DNA of 64,000 nt, taken from Nocardia asteroides. GTDB lineage: Bacteria > Actinomycetota > Actinomycetes > Mycobacteriales > Mycobacteriaceae. The stretch spans positions 2,532,001-2,596,000 of the forward strand of contig NZ_LR134352.1 in assembly GCF_900637185.1 (NCBI RefSeq). The letters run 5' to 3'. Under the pieces are notes generated by a model. That model searched no databases, was not told the origin of the DNA, and worked only from the letters and a program-made list of their open reading frames with translations. Below, piece after piece: positions 1 through 8,030 of this stretch; position 1 is the stretch's first letter, and each line of letters begins with the position of its first letter. The position numbers and the translations under genes were made by a program.

Positions 1-627
1 CCGCGGCACTGGCAGGGCAAGCCCGGATTCGTGGTCGGCATCGCGGGCGACGGCTCGGCATTCGACCTGGCCGACGCGGTGGCCCCGCTGCGCGCGCTCA
101 CCCCCACGCCGGCCTGGGAGCTGGTCGCCGAGATGCCCTATCCCGCGCTGCAGCAGCTGTTCGACGGCACCGCGCCGTGGGGCCTGTGGTCCTACGAGAA
201 GTCGCTGTACCTGGACCGGATCGACGCCGCGGTCGCGGAGGTGATGGTCGAGCAGTATCCGCGCTCGCGCGCGCCGCTGTCGGTGATGCCGACATTGCCG
301 CTGTGCGGGCACTACAGCAGGCTCGCCGACGCTGACACCGCGTTCGGCGGGTCCCGCGCGCCCGGCCTGATCGTCAATATCTCCACCTCCAGCCCGGATC
401 CGGCGACGTTCGCCGCGGAGCGGCAGTGGGTGCGCGAGTTCTGGGACGAACTGCGCCCGTTCGCCCGCGACGACCGCACCTACGTCAACTTCCTCGGCGA
501 CGGGAACACCGCGCAGGTCGCGGCGACCTACGGCGCCAAATACGACCGGCTGCGCGCGGTCAAGGGGCGGTGGGACCCCACCAACGTCTTCCGGCACAAC
601 GCCAACATCTCGCCCGCCCTGCCCTGA
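1..627 (+). CDS. FAD-linked oxidoreductase with berberine-bridge (BBE) C-terminus, 5' truncated by window edge
   Basis: The reading frame is open from the first base, so the gene begins upstream. About 208 residues are visible. They match the substrate-binding and C-terminal BBE segment of flavin-linked oxidases (FAD_binding_4 plus BBE family). The clearest match is the closing block YVNFLGDGNTAQVAATYG, then KYDRL.AVKGRWDPTNVFRHNANI, which is the family's C-terminal signature. The FAD-binding half with its usual His/Cys flavin attachment sites lies outside the window, so substrate and covalent flavinylation cannot be judged. These enzymes oxidise alcohols, sugars or secondary metabolites with O2 as acceptor. 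The next gene is 317 bases downstream with its own promoter, so co-transcription is not indicated. Confidence 0.85.
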   Translation, partial: PRHWQGKPGFVVGIAGDGSAFDLADAVAPLRALTPTPAWELVAEMPYPALQQLFDGTAPWGLWSYEKSLYLDRIDAAVAEVMVEQYPRSRAPLSVMPTLPLCGHYSRLADADTAFGGSRAPGLIVNISTSSPDPATFAAERQWVREFWDELRPFARDDRTYVNFLGDGNTAQVAATYGAKYDRLRAVKGRWDPTNVFRHNANISPALP

Positions 628-944
628 GCGGGCGCGGGTTGCCGAGCGGTTCGCTGGGCGGGCGCGGCGCGGATGCTCGGTCGAGGCCGCGCAGGATAGC
701 CGGTACCGGCGGTCCACCGGCCGGAACGGCACACCCGGCGCGAAGAATTTTCCCGAACCCGCCGCGCGCGCCCGCCGACTGTGCATGACGCAGTGTCACA
801 GGTAGAGCCATTTTTACTGGTGAGTAGCTTTTCGTCCTGGCATTTCGGCGCGCCGAACACCGCAAATCGAGACGTCGACAGAGTTGACGTGACCTCTCGT
901 AGGTGTAACTATTGGAAACAGTAAACGTCCCTTGAGGAGAGGCA
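628..944. other. intergenic region holding the promoter of the diiron oxygenase gene
   Basis: 317 bases without a convincing gene. The first half is GC-rich and featureless. The last 70 bases are less GC-rich and carry a promoter-like pair, TTGACG at 884-889 and TAACTA at 906-911 with a 16-base spacer. A short inverted repeat ACCT-ctcgt-AGGT lies between them (892-904). The Shine-Dalgarno sequence GAGGAG of the next gene is at 934-939. Confidence 0.5.
884..911 (+). promoter_or_regulatory. sigma70-type promoter of the AurF-like gene
   Basis: TTGACG (884-889) and TAACTA (906-911) are separated by 16 bases, about 34 bases before the GTG start at 945. The spacer holds ACCT/AGGT inverted half-sites that could bind a small regulator. 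This is pattern-based only; the -10 box is not a perfect TANNNT. Confidence 0.45.
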
Positions 945-1958
945 GTGACGACGATGTCTGCGCCCACCACCCCTGACGTCGATCCTGTAGTCGCGGAGGC
1001 TCAGGCGTACGCCGAGAAGTTGCTGATGCTGTCCGAGGCATCGGTCGACCGTCACTTCGACCCGTTCGAGGACATCGACTGGGACAACCCCGAGTTCGAC
1101 CCGAACCACAAGCCCGAGCGCTGGGTCCTGGTCACCTCGGCCGACCCGATCGGTCGCCACCCCTGGTACCAGGCGCTGCCGCTGGACAAGAAGATCGAGA
1201 TCGGCAAGGTCCGCCAGGCCAATGTCGCCAAGGTCGGCCTGCAGTTCGAGGCCATCCTGATCATCGGCATGATGCAGCACATCTTCAACCTGAAGAACAA
1301 CGACCCGGAGTTCCGGTACTGCTCGCACGAGATGATCGAAGAGCACAACCACACTCTGATGTTCCAGGAGATGGTCAACCGCGTCGCCGACGTGCCGGGC
1401 ATGAACCCGCTCGTGCGTCAGCTGCGTCACCTGGCCGCCCCGGTCGGCGCGCTGATGCCGAACCTGTTCTTCATGGCCGTGCTGGCCGGCGAAGAGCCGA
1501 TCGACCACATCCAGAAGGACATCCTGCGCTCGGGTGACGACATCCACCCGATCATGCGCGGCGTGATGGCGATCCACGTGGCCGAGGAAGCTCGCCACAT
1601 CTCCTTCGCCCACGAGTTCCTGAAGAAGAACGTGCCCGCGCAGCGGCCGTTCAACAAGTTCGTGCTGTCGATCGCGATGCCCACGATCATGTTCATTCTC
1701 GGCCGCGCCATCGCGACGCCGCCGAAGACCTTCTTCAAGCAGTTCGACATGCCCGCCGACGTCCGCAAGGAGCTGTTCTACGGCGCCAAGGAGTCCAAGC
1801 AGGTCTTCGCCGACTACTTCATCGACGTGCGCGCGCTCGCCGAGGAGGTCGGTCTGATGAACCCGGTCGCCAAGCGGGTGTGGAAGCTGCTCGGCATCGA
1901 CGGTCCGTCCAGCCGCTACCGGTCGGAGCCCAAGCGCTCCGCCAAGCACGCAGCCTGA
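945..1958 (+). CDS. AurF-type diiron oxygenase
   Basis: 337 residues, the usual size for AurF-family (p-aminobenzoate N-oxygenase) four-helix-bundle diiron enzymes. The ligand set is readable: E102, E133-x2-H136 in the EEHNH motif, E184, then H211, E215 and H218 in HVAEEARHISFAHEF. The H-x3-E-x2-H spacing is the same as in AurF. The family oxidises amines or activates C-H bonds using O2 and two electrons; the substrate here is unknown. The GTG start at 945 is chosen because GAGGAG ends 5 bases before it; an in-frame ATG at 954 is too far from that site. The gene lies 12 bases before a ferredoxin/ferredoxin-reductase fusion, its probable electron donor. No biosynthetic cluster surrounds it, so a lipid or housekeeping substrate is as likely as a natural product. 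Confidence 0.88.
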   Translation: MTTMSAPTTPDVDPVVAEAQAYAEKLLMLSEASVDRHFDPFEDIDWDNPEFDPNHKPERWVLVTSADPIGRHPWYQALPLDKKIEIGKVRQANVAKVGLQFEAILIIGMMQHIFNLKNNDPEFRYCSHEMIEEHNHTLMFQEMVNRVADVPGMNPLVRQLRHLAAPVGALMPNLFFMAVLAGEEPIDHIQKDILRSGDDIHPIMRGVMAIHVAEEARHISFAHEFLKKNVPAQRPFNKFVLSIAMPTIMFILGRAIATPPKTFFKQFDMPADVRKELFYGAKESKQVFADYFIDVRALAEEVGLMNPVAKRVWKLLGIDGPSSRYRSEPKRSAKHAA

Positions 1959-1970
1959 GACGATAGCCAG

Positions 1971-3560
1971 ATGCCATACGTCGTTACCCAGTCATGCTGT
2001 AGTGACGCCTCGTGTGTCTACGCATGCCCGGTGAACTGCATTCATCCGACCCCGGATGAGCCGGACTTCCTCACCGCGGAAATGCTGTATGTCGATCCGT
2101 CGGCCTGCGTGGACTGTGGCGCCTGCGCCACCGCCTGCCCGGTCGACGCGATCACCTCGTCGAAGAAGCTGACCGACGAGCAGAAGCCGTTCATCGAGAT
2201 CAACGCCGACTTCTACCGCATCCAGCGGGACCGGCCGACGTTGGCCCGTCCGGTGATGCCGCCCGCGATCGACACCCAGCGTTCGCCGCTGCGGGTCGCC
2301 ATCGTGGGGTCGGGTCCGTCGGCGATGTACGCCGCCGACGAACTGCTGACCCAGCCCGGGGTCTCGGTGACCATGTTCGACCGGTTGCCGCAGGCCTACG
2401 GTCTGGCCCGGCTCGGCGTCGCGCCCGACCACAAGCGCACCCGCCAGGTCGCCGAGCTGTTCGACGTGATGTCGAAGCAGCAGGATTTCGGCACCTACCT
2501 GGACGTGGAGATCGGCAAGCACATCAGCCAGGCCGAGCTGCTCGAGCACTTCCACGGTGTGGTGTACGCCGTGGGCGCGTCCTCGGATCGCAAGCTCGAC
2601 ATTCCGGGCGAGGGTCTGCCGGGCAATGTCTCGGCCACCGACTTCGTCGCCTGGTACAACGGTCATCCCGACCACGCCGACGACCAGTTCGACCTGAACC
2701 AGAAGCGCGTCGTGATCGTGGGCAACGGCAACGTCGCCCTCGACGTGGCCCGCATCCTGACCGTCGATCCGGCCACGCTCGCCAACACCGACATCGCGCC
2801 CTACGCGTTGCGGGCGTTGCGGCAGAGCAAGATCGAAGAGGTCGTGATCCTGGGCCGTCGTGGCCCGGCCGAGTCGGCGTTCACCGTCCCCGAGTTCGTC
2901 GGCCTGCTGGCCGCCGACATCGACATCGCGATCGAGGGCGAGCTGCCCGAGGTCACCCCGGATCTGCCGTTCAAGGTCGAGCAGAAGCTGCGGCTGCTGC
3001 ACAGTGTCGCGAACCGGCCCTTCGGCGAGCGCAAGCGGATCGTGTTCCGCTACCTGTCCTCGCCGGTGGAGATCCTGGGCACCGACGCGGTGACCGGGGT
3101 GCGGGTCGAGCGCAACGAGCTGGTCACCGGCGCCGACGGTCGCACCAGCGCGGTGCCGACCGGCGACACCGAGCTGCTCGAGGCGGGCGTCGTGCTCACC
3201 TCGGTCGGCTACCGCGGTGTGCCGAGCAAGGATCTGCCGTTCGACGACGCGCGCGGCGTGATCCCCAACGACCGGGGCCGGGTGCTGTCCGCGCCGGGTG
3301 GCGATGTCGTCACCGGCACGTACGTGACCGGCTGGATCAAGCGTGGCCCGACCGGCTTCATCGGCACGAACAAGTCGTGCGCGCAGGAGACCGTGCAGCA
3401 GCTGGCCGAGGACTTCAACACCGGCAAGCTGCGCGCGCCGGTCCGCGACGCGGTGGAGTTCGACCGCCTGGTCCGTGCCCGCCGTCCGCAGGCTCGCGCC
3501 GGCGGCGCCGCGGCACCGGCCGCGACCGGCCCGATCAAGCGCCTGCTCGCGCGGGGCTGA
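1971..3560 (+). CDS. fprB: ferredoxin / ferredoxin-NADP+ reductase fusion (FprB-like)
   Basis: 529 residues. Residues 1-60 are a bacterial 7Fe/8Fe ferredoxin with cysteines at 9, 10, 15, 19, 23 and a CxxCxxCxxxCP cluster at 46-57. From about residue 108 an adrenodoxin-reductase-like flavoprotein follows: the FAD-binding RVAIVGSGPSAMYAADEL, a second NADPH-binding VVIVGNGNVALDVARIL, and the family's late GWIKRGPTGFIGTNKSCA block. It resembles mycobacterial FprB, also a ferredoxin-reductase fusion, though shorter at the ends. It should pass electrons from NADPH through FAD to its own iron-sulfur clusters. The 12-base gap to the diiron oxygenase suggests one transcript and a dedicated donor. A 17-bp hairpin follows the stop codon. 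Confidence 0.88.
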   Translation: MPYVVTQSCCSDASCVYACPVNCIHPTPDEPDFLTAEMLYVDPSACVDCGACATACPVDAITSSKKLTDEQKPFIEINADFYRIQRDRPTLARPVMPPAIDTQRSPLRVAIVGSGPSAMYAADELLTQPGVSVTMFDRLPQAYGLARLGVAPDHKRTRQVAELFDVMSKQQDFGTYLDVEIGKHISQAELLEHFHGVVYAVGASSDRKLDIPGEGLPGNVSATDFVAWYNGHPDHADDQFDLNQKRVVIVGNGNVALDVARILTVDPATLANTDIAPYALRALRQSKIEEVVILGRRGPAESAFTVPEFVGLLAADIDIAIEGELPEVTPDLPFKVEQKLRLLHSVANRPFGERKRIVFRYLSSPVEILGTDAVTGVRVERNELVTGADGRTSAVPTGDTELLEAGVVLTSVGYRGVPSKDLPFDDARGVIPNDRGRVLSAPGGDVVTGTYVTGWIKRGPTGFIGTNKSCAQETVQQLAEDFNTGKLRAPVRDAVEFDRLVRARRPQARAGGAAAPAATGPIKRLLARG

Positions 3561-3572
3561 CGCAGCGACACC

Positions 3573-3617
3573 CGAAGGCCCGCCCGCCGACATCGATTCG
3601 GCGGGCGGGCCTTCGGC
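3573..3617. terminator. bidirectional hairpin between convergent genes
   Basis: A perfect 17-bp stem (3573-3589 pairs with 3601-3617) with an 11-base loop lies between the convergent fprB-like and SDR genes. There is no long T-run, as is common in high-GC actinobacteria. Confidence 0.8.
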
Positions 3618-3620
3618 GTT

Positions 3621-4382
3621 TCACTGCGCGGTGAAGCCGCCGTCCACGGCCACCGCCGACCCGGTGACGAACGAGGCCTCGGAGCTGAGCAGGAACGCGC
3701 ACAGCGCGGCGATCTCGGCCGGCTGCGCGATCCGCCCGAGCGGGTGCAGGGCCGCGATCGCCGCCTCGCCCTCCGGCGTCGCCCCCATCGAGGTGCGGAA
3801 GGCCGGGGTGTCGACGGCCCCCGACACCAGCGCGTTGACCCGCACGCCCGCGGCGGCCGTCTCCAGCGCCACCGACCTGGTCAGACCGACGACGCCGTGT
3901 TTGGCGGCCACATACGGTGCGACCGAGGCCATTCCGACGACACCGAGATTGGAGGCGTTGTTCAGGATCGCGCCGCCGCCGGAGGCGATGATCGCGGGTA
4001 CCTGATGCCGCAGGCCGTGGAACACGCCGGTGAGGTTCAGGTCGAGCTCGGCGCGCCACGCGTCGTCGGCGATCTCGGCGACCGGACCGAAGGCCGACAC
4101 CGCGCCCGCGTTGTTGAACGCCGCGTCCAGCCTGCCGTACTCGGTGAGCGCGGCCTGGGTGAGCCGTGCGACATCGGCGTCGACGGTGACGTCGGTCGGT
4201 ACGAACAGCGCACGCCCACCCGCGGACCTGATCTCGTCGGCGACCTGCTCGCCCTGATCCTTGCCGCGCGAACCGAGCACCACGGCCGCGCCTTCGGCCG
4301 CGACCCGCACCGCGACGGCCCGGCCGATCCCGGAACCAGCGCCGGTGATGAGCACAACCTGGTCGGCGAATCGAGTGGACAT
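3621..4382 (-). CDS. SDR-family NAD(P)-dependent oxidoreductase
   Basis: 253 residues, classical short-chain dehydrogenase length. Cofactor motif TGAGSGIG at 13-20, NNAG at 90-93, active-site Asn116, Ser144 and Tyr157-x3-Lys161 (YVAAK) are all present, so the enzyme should be active. The C-terminal block GSAVAVDGGFTAQ is typical of the family. The substrate cannot be inferred; many relatives are 3-oxoacyl or sugar-alcohol dehydrogenases. It is a single-gene unit with its own 5' region (4383-4906) containing two inverted repeats. The ATG at 4382 is preceded by a GAGAAGGGAATTC stretch serving as ribosome-binding site. Confidence 0.88.
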   Translation of the reverse strand: MSTRFADQVVLITGAGSGIGRAVAVRVAAEGAAVVLGSRGKDQGEQVADEIRSAGGRALFVPTDVTVDADVARLTQAALTEYGRLDAAFNNAGAVSAFGPVAEIADDAWRAELDLNLTGVFHGLRHQVPAIIASGGGAILNNASNLGVVGMASVAPYVAAKHGVVGLTRSVALETAAAGVRVNALVSGAVDTPAFRTSMGATPEGEAAIAALHPLGRIAQPAEIAALCAFLLSSEASFVTGSAVAVDGGFTAQ

Positions 4383-4906
4383 GTGAATTCCCTTCTCTCC
4401 CTGTATCTTCGGAGCGCGCCTCGGTGTCGCTCCGGCATTCAGTCAACCGTCGGAAACCGACGGGTGCTGGCGGGTATCGGCCGTAGCATTGACGCGTCAT
4501 AGTTTTCGGCGTGTACTTCGCTATGTGGTCCCGCATTTCGGCGTCGATCGAAATCGGACAAGCGGCAAAAGAATTGGTTACCGGGCGGTAGGTGCGCTAT
4601 TTGGCGGCCATAACAAACCGTAAGAATGTATTCCGCAGGCGCGTAAGTCGATTACTCGCTAGTAGCTGGATCTCGGAGTCTGTCAGCCGATTTGGCGACA
4701 TCCAGGGGACTGGACGCCTGACCTTTCACCCGTTCACCTGCGAAAACCCCCTAACAAGGGCCAAAGGTCACGTGTTTCGTATCAATCAGGCAGCAATTCG
4801 GCTTTGTGCCGGTTAATCTGTGCGAGCTGTTTGGAAGACGACCGCGGCCACATGGTGCGCTCGCGTGCTGGACGTGGTCACGGTGCGTTGACGGGATAGC
4901 AAATAC
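4383..4906. other. 524-base divergent intergenic region with two palindromes
   Basis: This region separates the divergent SDR and Hsp70-like genes and is clearly AT-richer than the flanking genes. It contains a perfect CCGTCGG-aaa-CCGACGG inverted repeat (4447-4463) and a perfect TGACGCGTCA palindrome (4490-4499), both on the SDR side. Short open frames inside (for example 4592-4816) lack a Shine-Dalgarno site and codon bias and are not called as genes. Confidence 0.5.
4447..4499. promoter_or_regulatory. candidate operator pair upstream of the SDR gene
   Basis: Two dyads sit 27 bases apart, 65-117 bases before the SDR start: CCGTCGG-N3-CCGACGG (7-bp perfect arms, 4447-4463) and TGACGCGTCA (4490-4499). 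Neither is a hairpin terminator in context. No regulator gene is adjacent, so the protein that binds is unknown. Confidence 0.4.
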
Positions 4907-7252
4907 ATGACCAGAGGTCTGGGCTTAAGCATCGGTACGGTCAATGCGATGTCGGCGGTGACGGTCGAGGATCCGGCCAAGCCGACAGTGCGCACACGGC
5001 GTACCGCACTCACCTTCGACGAAGCGGGTCGGCCCCGCATCGGCGCGATCAACGAATTCGCCTCGGCGATCACCGATTTCGCGGATCTGAGCCGCGATCC
5101 GGAACCGCTGGTGGTGAACGGCCGGTTCTATTCGGCGACCAACCTGATCGCCGCGGTGGTCACCGGGCTCATCGAGCTCGCCGAACCCGCCGCCGGTGTC
5201 GTATTGACCTATCCGGCAGTGTATTCCGACAAACAGGTCGCCCTGCTCGGGCAGGCGCTGCATCTGGCCGGTGCCGGGCAGGTGCTGCTCGCACCGGAAC
5301 CGGTGGCCGCGGCGGAATGGCTCGAGGTCGATCAGGGGCCGCTGGCACCGGGTTTCGTCCTCGTCTACGACCTGGGCGCCAACAGCCTCGATCTCACCGT
5401 GCTGCGGGTGGGACCGGACTGGCCGCATCATCCGATGGTCGGAACCCCGGTGCGCTCCACCGACTTCGGCGGCAAACCGCTCGGTGAGATGGTGGCCCGC
5501 TACGCCGGTTCGCCCAGCTCGGGGCGCGCCACCCAGACGCTCACGTCGATGGTGAACACCGACGCGCTGCGGGCCGAGCACATCCGGGACACCTTCCCGC
5601 TGGTCAGCAAGACCGTGGCCGCCGCGGGCCTGCGGCTGGCCGATCTGTCGCGCATCCTGCTCGTCGGCGGAGCGACGCGGCCGCCCGAGGTCGCGCGCAC
5701 GCTCGCCGAACTCGGGGTGCCGCTGGTCACCGTCGCCGATCCCGGTCAGGTCGTCGCCGCGGGCGCCTCGGCACTGGCGGCCCGGACGTTCGCGCCGGTC
5801 CAGCAGGGTGGTCCGTCGGCGCCGCACGTCGCCGTGTTCTCCAGCGCCGCGGTCGTTTCCGCGCTCGCCATGTCGGCCATGACGGTATTCGGCAGCCCCT
5901 TCGATCCCGGCCTGACCCCGGTCCTCGAACGTTTCCCCGCGTTGGGCGCGCCCGCCGAGGCAATGCTCTACGACATGAGCGCCGACCTGGTCGCCGCCAG
6001 GAACTCCGGTCTCCTCGGCGGTGTCGACCCGGTCACCGGCCGGGTCGGCGCCGCGGGCGCGGCGATCGCGCAGAGCGCCTACGAGATGATCGTCGCCCCC
6101 AAGACCCCCGCCCGCGACAAGACCGAGGCGGCCGGCGGCGAGCGGGGCACCAGCCCCAAGGACCTACGCGACGACTGCCGTCCCCCCGCCCGTTCGACGT
6201 ACGGCGACCCGGCGCGCTTCATCAACCCGCTGCCGTTCCCGGGTTCACTCGGCCAGCCACAGAACACCCCCACCAAACCCGGCCCCATCTCCAGCCCCGG
6301 CACGCCGACCGACCCGACCGCACCAGGTACGGGCACCCCCGGAACGGGCACACCCGGCACCGATACCCCCGGAACCGGAACGCCCGGCACCGACCCGTCG
6401 GCTCCCGCCCCCGGCGCCGGCACCTCCACCGACACCGCGGGAACACCCGGTGGAGCCGGCACTGGCACAGCACCTTCCGGCGAAACCGGCGGCACCCCCA
6501 CTACCGGAGGAACAACCGACGGCGCCGGCACCGGCGGCACGACCGAAGGCGGTAGCGCGGGCGGTACGACCGGCGGCGGAACCACTGGTGGAGCGCCGAC
6601 CGATGGCGGCGGCACCCCCAGTGGAGGCACCACCGGGGGAACCTCCGGAACCGGCGACGGTGGCACGTCCACCGGCGGCGGCAGCACGGGTGGCGGCACC
6701 ACCGGCGGTGGCACCTCGACCGGTGGCTCGGACAGTGGAACGTCGACCGGTGGTGGTGCTTCGGGTGGCGGCGCATCCAGCGGCGGCGCGTCCGGCGGCG
6801 GCGCGTCCGGTGGCGGCGCGTCCGGTGGCGGCGCGTCCGGCGGTGGCGCGTCCGGCGGTGGCGACTCAGGTGGCAGCACCGGCGGCGGCGCATCGGGCGG
6901 GGGTGCGTCCGGTGGTGGTGCCTCTGGCGGTGGCGATTCCAGCGGCGGCGCCTCAGGCGGTGGTGCTTCGGGCGGCGGAGCTTCCAGCGGCGGCGCGTCC
7001 GGCGGCGGCGCCTCAGGTGGTGCTTCCAGCGGCGGCACTTCCGGTGGTGCCTCCAGCGGTGGCGCATCGGGTGGCACGTCCGGCGGCGCATCCTCCAGCG
7101 CGTCCTCAGGCGGTGCCTCTTCCGGCGGTGCTTCCAGCGGCGGCACCTCTTCCGGCGGCTCGATGAGCGGCGGCGGCTCGAAGTCCGGCGGTGCAAGCGG
7201 CGGCGCCGGTGGAGGCGGCGGGGGCGGAGGCGGCGGCGGTTCACGTCGCTGA
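4907..7252 (+). CDS. Hsp70-like ATPase with transmembrane segment and long Gly/Ser/Thr low-complexity tail
   Basis: 781 residues. Residues 1-300 resemble the actin/Hsp70 ATPase fold: phosphate-2 motif VYDLGANSLDLTVL, connect/adenosine motif ILLVGGATRPPEVART. The phosphate-1 loop is GLSIGTVN instead of DnaK's GIDLGTTN, so the usual Asp is Ser. There is no substrate-binding domain. A hydrophobic stretch near residues 307-330 (VVSALAMSAMTVF) is a likely single membrane span. After a Pro/Thr-rich linker the last ~170 residues are dense ASGGG/SSGGG repeats ending in polyGly. A cytosolic ATPase head with an exported flexible tail is the simplest topology. A paralog with the same plan lies at 14970. 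The role is unknown; the repeat tract is prone to length change. Confidence 0.75.
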   Translation: MTRGLGLSIGTVNAMSAVTVEDPAKPTVRTRRTALTFDEAGRPRIGAINEFASAITDFADLSRDPEPLVVNGRFYSATNLIAAVVTGLIELAEPAAGVVLTYPAVYSDKQVALLGQALHLAGAGQVLLAPEPVAAAEWLEVDQGPLAPGFVLVYDLGANSLDLTVLRVGPDWPHHPMVGTPVRSTDFGGKPLGEMVARYAGSPSSGRATQTLTSMVNTDALRAEHIRDTFPLVSKTVAAAGLRLADLSRILLVGGATRPPEVARTLAELGVPLVTVADPGQVVAAGASALAARTFAPVQQGGPSAPHVAVFSSAAVVSALAMSAMTVFGSPFDPGLTPVLERFPALGAPAEAMLYDMSADLVAARNSGLLGGVDPVTGRVGAAGAAIAQSAYEMIVAPKTPARDKTEAAGGERGTSPKDLRDDCRPPARSTYGDPARFINPLPFPGSLGQPQNTPTKPGPISSPGTPTDPTAPGTGTPGTGTPGTDTPGTGTPGTDPSAPAPGAGTSTDTAGTPGGAGTGTAPSGETGGTPTTGGTTDGAGTGGTTEGGSAGGTTGGGTTGGAPTDGGGTPSGGTTGGTSGTGDGGTSTGGGSTGGGTTGGGTSTGGSDSGTSTGGGASGGGASSGGASGGGASGGGASGGGASGGGASGGGDSGGSTGGGASGGGASGGGASGGGDSSGGASGGGASGGGASSGGASGGGASGGASSGGTSGGASSGGASGGTSGGASSSASSGGASSGGASSGGTSSGGSMSGGGSKSGGASGGAGGGGGGGGGGGSRR
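6740..7235 (+). repeat. coding Gly/Ser minisatellite (about 12-15-base units)
   Basis: Degenerate tandem units of the type tccggcggcggcg encode ASGGG, SSGGA and TSGGA repeats in the 3' third of the Hsp70-like gene. The tract is almost purely G, C and T on the coding strand and creates a long open Pro-rich shadow frame on the opposite strand. Slippage-driven length variation between strains is expected. Confidence 0.8.
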
Positions 7253-8030
7253 ATCACGGTGACCTTCGAGCGTGCGCATCGAACCGATTGAGCCAGCGCG
7301 GATGCGTATCGAGCAGAGTGCCTCCTTCGCCGACACCTTGTCCGGCGGTTCGATTCGGGGCGGCGGCTCGACGGGTGGCGGCGAAGCGCCGGCGCCGGTG
7401 GTGGACGCGGCGGTGATTCACGCCGTGCACAACTGTGGCCTTCGCGCGCGCATCGAGAGGGCTTAGGCCAGCACGATTGCGCATCTAGCGGAATGGCTCC
7501 TTCGCCGACACCTTGTCCGGCGGTTCGATTCGGGGCGGCGGCTCGACGGGTGGCGGCGAAGCGCCGGCGCCGGTGGTGGAGGCGGCGGTGATTCACGCCG
7601 CTGAATCACGGTGGCCTTTGCGCGCATCGAGAGGGCGTAAGCCAGCACGGTTGCGCATCGAACGGAGCCGATATCGCCGATGGCGGCCCTTCCGGCGGCG
7701 AAACTTCTGGCACGTCCACGAGCGATGCTCGGTCCTGTCGCGGTGGCTGAGTGCATACGGTGGCGGTGTCTTCCGCGTGGCGTACGTATGGCCGTGCGGC
7801 GGGTCGGAGCCCGACGACTGCTTCCGACAGCACGCCCGGTGGTGCTTGCAGCGGTGGCAGTTCCGGTGGTGCTTCCTCGGGCAGTGCCTCCGACGGCACC
7901 ACCAGCGGCGGCACCTCGTCGGGGGTGGTCTGGCTATGGGTGACGGTTTCGGAGGGCCGGGTGGTGATCGTTGCTGGTAGTCGTGCGGGAAAAATGGGTG
8001 GGTGTCGGTGGGGGCGGGCACAATAGGGCG
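7253..8030 (+). pseudogene. decayed tandem duplications of the 3' end of the Hsp70-like gene
   Basis: 778 bases with no intact gene. Segment 7322-7425 recurs at 7497-7600 (104 bases, one mismatch, period 175). Each copy encodes the same SGGSIRGGGSTGGGEAP string, which resembles the SSGGSMSGGGSKSGG end of the gene at 4907. The gene's last bases and stop (cgctgaatcacggtg, about 7245-7260) reappear at 7599-7613, and a cgcatcgag...gccagc stretch follows each copy. Further downstream (about 7840-7930) another frame reads GGACSGGSSGGASSGSASDG, again Gly/Ser-tail remnants. This looks like repeated unequal duplication of the tail plus flank, then decay. Confidence 0.7.
7322..7600 (+). repeat. 104-bp direct repeat, two copies 175 bases apart
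   Basis: Copy 1 is 7322-7425 and copy 2 is 7497-7600, identical except for one C/G change near the 3' end. The intervening 71 bases are themselves similar to the bases after copy 2 and after the upstream gene, so the true unit is about 175 bp. Confidence 0.85.

Noticed and set aside
4592..4816. 74-codon plus-strand ORF in the SDR/Hsp70-like gap
   Set aside because: No Shine-Dalgarno site, atypical codon use, no recognisable features; treated as chance frame in AT-richer DNA.
6740..7235. CRISPR-like array
   Set aside because: The repeats are short, contiguous, degenerate and in frame with a coding tail; there are no spacers and no cas genes.
6079..7596. 505-codon Pro-rich open frame on the minus strand
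   Set aside because: It is the mirror of the Gly/Ser repeat tract of the Hsp70-like gene; Pro-rich antisense frames arise automatically from GGC/GGT repeats and no start signal or family is seen.
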